37,400 nt of DNA, taken from positions 1 to 37,400 of the forward strand of contig JAXLQJ010000069.1 in NCBI GenBank assembly GCA_046331705.1. The letters run 5' to 3'. The notes beneath the pieces are model-generated. The model searched no databases. It was not told the origin of the DNA and saw only the letters and a list, made by a program, of their open reading frames with translations. The stretch's first letter is position 1, and each line of letters starts with the position of its first letter. Shown piece by piece: positions 33,042 through 37,400 of the stretch. This DNA comes from JADJOY01 sp046331705 [NCBI: bacterium]. Lineage in GTDB: Bacteria; JADJOY01. The position numbers and the translations under genes were made by a program.

Positions 33042-33690
33042 GCCGGCGCGCAGCGACCGCCCAGACCCGGGCGTGACCGGCCGCGAGGGTGCGCGCGAAA
33101 AGCGCCCTGGCGCTAAGTGGTTGTGGGAATCGCGCCGGTGGACACGCCGGTGAACGAGACGGCGCACCAGCCGTGGTCCGCGCCTCGCGCTCCCGTCCGT
33201 CATCCGCAACCCCGGCTGCGCGTGGCCCGCGACCCGGTAGAATCGGCCACTCGGGAGGCGCGCCCCGGGACGCGCGACGCGGGGACACTTCTCGTGGACA
33301 GGCGGGCCGCCGTTGGGCGTCGGTCGCGGAGCCGCGCGGTGGGGCATTCACCCGCTCGCCTCGGCGCTGCCGCGATCTCGTTCGTGGCGCTCGCACGTGT
33401 GCCTGCCCCTCGGGCCTGGGTCGACTCGCGAGCCGCGCTGTGACGGCGCGGCGCGGACGCGGCTCGGCGCCACCGCGCGGCGCGAGGGCCCTGCCCGCTG
33501 GGCGCCAGCGCGGCCGGCGCCGAGGACGTGCCGCGCTTCCCTGTCCGACGCCCGGCGCTCGAGCGGACGATTCGCGTGCTCTGCCGGCCGACCCAGGTCC
33601 GTGCTGCGTGCGACGGGGTCGGAATGGCGCTGGCGCACGCCGCGAGCACGTCGCGAGATCGCGCGCGATCGCGCCAAAACAAGGGGGATT
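33042..33690. other. gene-free GC-rich stretch left of the putative origin
   Basis: About 650 bases with no convincing gene. Open frames exist on both strands, but they are Arg/Ala/Pro-rich shadow frames without a recognisable domain or ribosome site. I see no rpmH, rnpA or other usual dnaA neighbour here. The region may be untranslated spacer belonging to the origin region to its right. Confidence 0.4.
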
Positions 33691-33696
33691 CGAGCC

Positions 33697-33705
33697 TGTG
33701 GATGG
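33697..33705 (-). promoter_or_regulatory. DnaA-box-like 9-mer (two mismatches)
   Basis: TGTGGATGG, reverse CCATCCACA, against consensus TTATCCACA. It lies 19 bases left of the AT-rich segment. Confidence 0.4.
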
Positions 33706-33720
33706 CTGCCCACCCCCCCA

Positions 33721-33780
33721 CAGAGAAATTTCGACTAATTTCGATCTCGATCTCAATGGATCTAGAAAAATCGATCTCGT
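33721..33780. other. AT-rich candidate unwinding element with GATC repeats
   Basis: 38 of 60 bases are A or T, against about 30% in the surroundings. ATTTCGA occurs twice and GATC occurs four times within 36 bases (GATCTC, GATCTC, GATCTA, GATCTC). Repeated GATCT-starting units in an AT-rich block recall the unwinding repeats of enterobacterial oriC, although no Dam methylase has been seen in this window. Confidence 0.5.
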
Positions 33781-33794
33781 CTGGGCACAGAAAG

Positions 33795-33804
33795 TTGTGC
33801 ACAA
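33795..33804. promoter_or_regulatory. palindromic DnaA-box-like site
   Basis: TTGTGCACAA is a perfect 10-bp palindrome. Each strand reads TTGTGCACA, two mismatches from TTATCCACA, so it could take DnaA in either orientation. It lies 15 bases right of the AT-rich segment. Confidence 0.4.
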
Positions 33805-33941
33805 GCTGTTCAGAACCGGCGCATAACGAGATAACTCGCCGAGATCATTTACGCTTCGCGTCGAGCCCGCCGAGACCCGCCAAATCCCGCGTTTCCCGGC
33901 ACCTGAGCCCCACGATTTCGCGAAATCCGCGCGCTTCGCGG

Positions 33942-33950
33942 TGTGGATGA
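33942..33950 (-). promoter_or_regulatory. DnaA box (one mismatch)
   Basis: TGTGGATGA, reverse TCATCCACA, matches the consensus TTATCCACA at eight of nine positions. It lies 127 bases before the dnaA start. Confidence 0.55.
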
Positions 33951-33992
33951 TTCACTGCGCCGACACCTCCGCGACACACGGCGATACGCGCC

Positions 33993-34020
33993 TTGCCCCT
34001 TCGCTCACGATCTGGATAAT
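33993..34020 (+). promoter_or_regulatory. candidate dnaA promoter overlapping a DnaA box
   Basis: TTGCCC (33993-33998), a 16-base spacer, then GATAAT (34015-34020), 56 bases before the dnaA ATG. The 9-mer TCTGGATAA (34011-34019; reverse TTATCCAGA, eight of nine to the DnaA-box consensus) overlaps the -10. DnaA bound there would block RNA polymerase, the usual autorepression of dnaA. No ribosome site is evident before the ATG at 34077. Confidence 0.55.
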
Positions 34021-34076
34021 GCGCGGGTCTCGAATCAGCATCTCGTCACCCCCCACCAGTCGTCGTCCCTTTCGCG

Positions 34077-35555
34077 ATGAGCCCAGCTCAAGAGATCTGG
34101 CGCCAGACCCTCACCAACCTCGAGGCCCACGTGGCCCCGCATCTGGTCGAGCTTTGGCTGCGACCGCTGCGTCTGGTGCGCCTCGAGGACGAGAAGGTGG
34201 TGGTGTCGGCGCCCAATCAGTTCACGCACGATTGGGTGCGGGAGCACTTCCTGCGCGAGCTCGAGCAATCGTTGCCCGACCGCACCGGCCGCCCGTACCA
34301 GCTCGTGCTGACCTTCGGCGAGGACGCGACCGACGACCCCGCCGAGCCGCCAGACCGCGCGCCTTCCCGCCCGCTCTACCTGGTTCCACCGAAACGCGCT
34401 GGAGTGGCAGCGGGCGCGGCGCTCGCGGCAGCAGGGCACGTCCCCGTGGGCGCGCGTCCCCCAGCAGCGCGCCCCACCGCTCCGCCGGCGCGCTCGACCC
34501 ATCCCCTGCCGGCCGCCGCGCGCTTGCTCACGTTCGAGCGGTTCGTGGTCGGCCCCAGCAATCGCCTGGCGGTCGCCGCGGCGCGCGCCATCGTCGAAGC
34601 ACCGGAGGTGCGGTTCAACCCGCTCTTCCTCAACGCACCCGTGGGGCTCGGCAAGACGCACCTCGCGTGCGCCGTGGTGAACGAGCTCATCCGGCTGCGG
34701 CCGCGAACGCGCGTGGCGTTCGCGCCCGCGGAGCGCTACCTGGCGGACATGGTCGCGGCCATCGCCCAGGGCCGCATCGAGAGCTTCAAGGAGCGCTATC
34801 GCCGCAACGTCGACTTGCTGGTGGTGGACGACGTGCAGTTCCTGGCGGGCAAGAAGCGCACGCAGTCGGAGTTCTTCCACGCGCTCGACGAGCTCTTCGC
34901 CGACGGCAAGCAGGTGCTGCTCACCGGCAATGGCAATCCGGCGTCGATCCCCGACCTCGCCGAGCCGCTGCGCTCACGGCTCGGCGCGGGCCTGGTCGTG
35001 GAGATCGATCCACCCGAGCACGGCACGCGCGTGGCGATCGTCGCCGGACGAGCGACCGAGCGCGGCGTCCCGTTGCCCGAGGGCGTGGCCGAGGCCGTCG
35101 CGTCGGTCGCGACGGTGAGCGTCCGCGATCTGGAAGGGGCGCTCAATCGCGTGCTGGCGCTGGCCTCGTTGACGGGTGAGCCCGTCACCCTTCCACTCGC
35201 CGAGGAAGCGCTCAAGCCCTACCGCAAACGCCAGGCGGCCACGCTCACCCCGGAGCGGATCATGGCCGCCGTCGCGCGCGCCTGGGGCCTCGACCCCGCG
35301 CGGCTGCGGGCTCGCTCGCGGCGGCGGGAGGTGCTGATCCCGCGGCAGGTGGTGCTCTACTTCTGCCGCAAGTACACGCCCGCGAGCCTCGCCAGCATCG
35401 GCGAGCTGGTGGGACGGAACCACTCGTCGGTCATCCACTCGCTCACCACCCTCGAGAAGCGATTGCTCTCGGACCGCAGCCTGCGCCAGAAGGTCGAGTT
35501 CATCGAGCAGCGCCTGCTCACGGAACCGGCCACCGAGGACGTGACCAACCTCTGA
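34077..35555 (+). CDS. dnaA: chromosomal replication initiator DnaA (492 aa)
   Basis: All four domains are present. Domain I (1-85) starts IWRQTLTNLEAHVAPHLVELWL. A Pro/Ala-rich linker (86-148) follows. The AAA+ domain III begins LLTFERFVVGPSNRLA with RFNPLFLNAPVGLGKTHL, Walker B LLVVDDVQFLAGKKRTQ and sensor/arginine region LRSRLGAGL. Domain IV has the box-binding helix GRNHSSVIHSLTTLEK. Two departures from the family norm are NAPVGLGKT for the usual GGVGLGKT and GRNHSS for GRDHTT. The neighbours are unusual: no dnaN, recF, rpmH or rnpA adjoins it. It initiates replication at boxes such as those just upstream and probably represses its own promoter. Confidence 0.96.
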   Translation: MSPAQEIWRQTLTNLEAHVAPHLVELWLRPLRLVRLEDEKVVVSAPNQFTHDWVREHFLRELEQSLPDRTGRPYQLVLTFGEDATDDPAEPPDRAPSRPLYLVPPKRAGVAAGAALAAAGHVPVGARPPAARPTAPPARSTHPLPAAARLLTFERFVVGPSNRLAVAAARAIVEAPEVRFNPLFLNAPVGLGKTHLACAVVNELIRLRPRTRVAFAPAERYLADMVAAIAQGRIESFKERYRRNVDLLVVDDVQFLAGKKRTQSEFFHALDELFADGKQVLLTGNGNPASIPDLAEPLRSRLGAGLVVEIDPPEHGTRVAIVAGRATERGVPLPEGVAEAVASVATVSVRDLEGALNRVLALASLTGEPVTLPLAEEALKPYRKRQAATLTPERIMAAVARAWGLDPARLRARSRRREVLIPRQVVLYFCRKYTPASLASIGELVGRNHSSVIHSLTTLEKRLLSDRSLRQKVEFIEQRLLTEPATEDVTNL

Positions 35556-35631
35556 CGAGCGCCGGTGCGCGGATCGTCGACCGCCTGGCGCGGTTCCGTG
35601 CGCACGCTCCCGTCGCGATCTCCCCCCCGCC

Positions 35632-36417
35632 ATGACCGGTCCCGATCCCCTCGCTGCCGCGACCGCGATCGCGCGTGGCGCCGGCGAGGTGCTGCGCGCG
35701 CATTTCGGGCAGGCGCTCACGATCGAGCACAAGGGCGAGATCGATCTCGTCACCGAGGCCGACCGCGCGTCCGAGGCGCACATCGTCTCCCGGCTGCGCA
35801 CCGCGTTCCCGGACCACGCGATCCTGGCCGAGGAGGGGTCGGGCACGGCGCGCGCCGGACGGCCGCGCTGGCTCGTCGATCCGCTCGACGGCACCACCAA
35901 CTTCGCGCACGGCTACCCGCTCTTCGCGGTCTCGATCGCGCTCGAGGTCGAGGGACGGATCGAGGTCGGTGTCGTGCACGACCCCTGCCGCGACGAGACC
36001 TTCGCCGCCCGCCGCGGCGCTGGCGCGACCCTGAACGGCGCGGCGATGCGTGTGTCCGCCATCGAGCAGCTCTCGCGCGCGCTCCTGGTGACGGGCTTCC
36101 CCTACACCATCCACGAGCGCCCCGAGCCCACCGTGGGCCTGCTACGCCGCTTCTTGATGGCGGGCCAGGGACTGCGCCGCGACGGCTCGGCAGCGCTCGA
36201 CCTCTGCTACGTCGCCGCGGGCCGCTTCGACGGCTTCTGGGAGCTCGAGCTCAAGCCCTGGGACGTCGCCGCCGGCAGCCTCATCGTCGAGGAGGCGGGC
36301 GGCCGCGTCACCAATCTCGACGGCAGCCGGTTCGCGATCGACGCGGGCGCGATCCTCGCCACCAACGGGCGCTTGCACGACGCGATGCTGACGATCGCGT
36401 CCTCAACGGCTTCCTAG
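35632..36417 (+). CDS. inositol monophosphatase family protein (261 aa)
   Basis: Mg-dependent sugar-phosphate phosphatase. Motifs: EEGSG (metal ligand Glu, about residue 67), the core WLVDPLDGTTNFAHGYPLFA (about 83-102, with metal Asps and Thr) and WDVAAGSLIVEEAGG near the C-terminus, with the third metal Asp. Family members act on inositol-1-phosphate, 3'-phosphoadenosine 5'-phosphate or similar compounds; SuhB in E. coli also acts in rRNA synthesis. It follows dnaA after 76 bases, but functional linkage is not evident. Its 3' end overlaps the opposing ICMT-like gene by 15 bases. Confidence 0.93.
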   Translation: MTGPDPLAAATAIARGAGEVLRAHFGQALTIEHKGEIDLVTEADRASEAHIVSRLRTAFPDHAILAEEGSGTARAGRPRWLVDPLDGTTNFAHGYPLFAVSIALEVEGRIEVGVVHDPCRDETFAARRGAGATLNGAAMRVSAIEQLSRALLVTGFPYTIHERPEPTVGLLRRFLMAGQGLRRDGSAALDLCYVAAGRFDGFWELELKPWDVAAGSLIVEEAGGRVTNLDGSRFAIDAGAILATNGRLHDAMLTIASSTAS

Positions 36418-37017
36418 CCGCGGAAGGAACCGGCCGGTGACGGCGACCCACGCCTGATAGGCGTCGCCGTGCTCTTCGCCGAGGAAGTCCTCTTCCAGAC
36501 GCGCCTGGATCTGCAGCCCGTACACCGTGAGGATCACGAGGATCAGCGAGGGATCGCAGGGCACCAGCAGGAAGAGCCCGACGCTCGCGCCCATCATGCC
36601 GGTGTAGATCGGATTGCGGATCCACCGGAACGGACCGTGCTTCACCAGCTCGGCCACGCCGGCGCGATCGATGCCGATCTTCCAGGCTTCGCCCATCGTC
36701 CCTTGCGCCCAACCGGTGAGCCCGAGCGACGCCAGGGCGATCAAGAAGCCGAAGGTCTGCACGGTCGCGGTCGCGAGCCCGCTGAAGGGGCGCATCGCAT
36801 CGAGGATCTCGGGATCCCAGAGGTAGAGCACGCCCACCACGTAGTGCCCGCCCACCAGCGGGATCAGCGAGCCGGCCAGGAATCGCTCGGTGCCGGAGCT
36901 CCGATCGCTGATGCCGATCGGCATCTTGCCGAACCGCACCCGGTAGGTCGCGAACTTCACGACCGCGGGGAAGAGAAACAGGATCAAGAGCAAGGCGACT
37001 TCGATGCGCGCGTCCAT
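36403..37017 (-). CDS. isoprenylcysteine carboxyl methyltransferase-family membrane protein (204 aa)
   Basis: Four to five membrane spans. The C-terminal signature of the ICMT/PEMT family is present: GPFRWIRNPIYTGMMG (about residues 130-145) and EEDFLGEEHGDAYQAW (about 172-187), the SAM and substrate region. Bacterial members methylate various lipophilic substrates, and the substrate of this one is unknown. The start codon at 37017 is ATG with GGAGGTTC a few bases upstream (read on the minus strand, partly in CATGGAGGTTCC context), so the start is uncertain by a few codons. It ends in a 15-base tail-to-tail overlap with the phosphatase gene. Confidence 0.87.
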   Translation of the reverse strand: MDARIEVALLLILFLFPAVVKFATYRVRFGKMPIGISDRSSGTERFLAGSLIPLVGGHYVVGVLYLWDPEILDAMRPFSGLATATVQTFGFLIALASLGLTGWAQGTMGEAWKIGIDRAGVAELVKHGPFRWIRNPIYTGMMGASVGLFLLVPCDPSLILVILTVYGLQIQARLEEDFLGEEHGDAYQAWVAVTGRFLPRLGSR

Positions 37018-37087
37018 GGAGGTTCCTCGGGGTGTGCGGTGCGACGACGACGGCGGTCCCGGCGACCGAAGCCTCGCACCCGCTCGT

Positions 37088-37400
37088 TCAGAAGAAAACG
37101 CCGAGCGACAGCGGCACCGTCAACAGGTCCTCGCCGTGCTCGGAGAAGATCCGGTCGTAGGCAACGGCGACGTCGAGCACGACGCGCGGCACGAGCACGA
37201 CCTGCAACCCGGCTTGGACCGAGGCCACGAAGTCGAGCTGATCGTCCGACTCGGTGCCGGTGACGTCGGTGGTGCGAAGCAGCAACCCGGGCGAGCCCGC
37301 CAGGTACGGATGGAGCCGATCGGCGACCTCGAACGACGCCCGCAGGCCGGCACCGAACGCGAGGTTGGTGGCGCTGGCGCTGGCACCGCCGTCGGGGATC
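37088..37400 (-). CDS. C-terminal part of a probable outer-membrane beta-barrel protein (5' partial)
   Basis: The last 103 codons are visible and the gene continues beyond the right edge. Alternating hydrophobic/polar strands (NLAFGAGLRASFEVADRL, FVASVQAGLQVVLVPRVVLDVAVAYD, LLTVPLSLGVFF) and a C-terminal Phe after an amphipathic strand are typical of outer-membrane barrel proteins. No domain can be named from this fragment. It runs into the 5' region of the ICMT-like gene, with a 70-base gap. Confidence 0.6.
   Translation of the reverse strand, partial: IPDGGASASATNLAFGAGLRASFEVADRLHPYLAGSPGLLLRTTDVTGTESDDQLDFVASVQAGLQVVLVPRVVLDVAVAYDRIFSEHGEDLLTVPLSLGVFF

Larger units (their letters stand above)
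33691..34060. other. putative chromosomal replication origin (oriC) upstream of dnaA
   Basis: The stretch between the GC-rich spacer and dnaA contains an AT-rich, GATC-repeated segment and at least four DnaA-box-like 9-mers (33697, 33795, 33942, 34011). It lies directly before a full-length dnaA gene, the most common bacterial oriC position. The boxes are one or two mismatches from TTATCCACA. Several are in the same orientation. Whether the window holds the actual origin cannot be shown by sequence alone, and GC skew across the chromosome would decide it. Confidence 0.55.

Noticed and set aside
33089-33826. Open frames on both strands in the gene-free stretch left of dnaA
   Set aside because: Arg/Pro/Ala-rich without domain, ribosome site or neighbour support; they run into the AT-rich origin segment, where coding is implausible.

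Overview
The window is very GC-rich (roughly 70% by eye), densely coded DNA from a bacterial chromosome. The gene content points to an uncultured soil or sediment member of the Myxococcota or broader deltaproteobacterial group. The supporting features are a MYXO-CTERM-like C-terminal sorting tail, a PEGA-domain Ser/Thr kinase next to an FHA protein, a DUF2330/RnfD-like pair, many lipoproteins and two-component proteins, and Gram-negative envelope genes (TolC, T2SS-type pseudopilin, outer-membrane barrel). I saw no rRNA or tRNA gene, CRISPR array, insertion sequence or prophage gene.

Layout. 1-4658: the tail of a surface protein, then a signalling patch. Here a single-domain receiver and a small Cys-rich protein (minus strand) diverge from a four-PAS histidine kinase and its NarL/LuxR-type regulator (plus strand), around a perfect 10-bp inverted repeat. 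4688-7308: a two-gene polysaccharide unit (GT4 glycosyltransferase, then flippase). 7505-14841: a seven-gene, mostly stop/start-overlapping operon resembling E. coli cecR-ybhGFSR (TetR, HlyD, ATPase, TolC, ATPase, two ABC-2 permeases). The two ATPases are separate genes with tolC between them. 15026-20081: a DUF2804 protein, a secreted metzincin-like metalloprotease with Ca-binding repeats, and an RnfD-like membrane protein followed by DUF2330. 20130-23939: a PilZ protein, a small membrane protein, a GspE/PilB-type ATPase with an N-terminal membrane segment, and NagZ.

24093-29279: a methyltransferase and two related membrane GT2 glycosyltransferases, separated by a zinc-ribbon/DUF1963 fusion and an orphan GspG pseudopilin. 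An AT-rich block of about 70 bp lies between gspG and the second GT2 and probably holds their promoters. 29319-33041: a PEGA Ser/Thr kinase with a TPR lipoprotein in one operon, divergent from an FHA protein. 33042-34076: a 1-kb gene-free stretch whose right part looks like the chromosomal replication origin, with an AT-rich GATC-repeated segment, DnaA-box-like sites, and a dnaA promoter overlapping one box. 34077-37400: dnaA, an inositol-monophosphatase-family gene, an ICMT-like membrane methyltransferase and the C-terminus of a probable outer-membrane barrel.

The items most worth a second look are the putative oriC with an autoregulated, dnaN-less dnaA, the split ABC exporter whose non-canonical residues fall in one composite ATP site, the membrane-anchored GspE-like ATPase, and the inverted repeat between the two signalling units.
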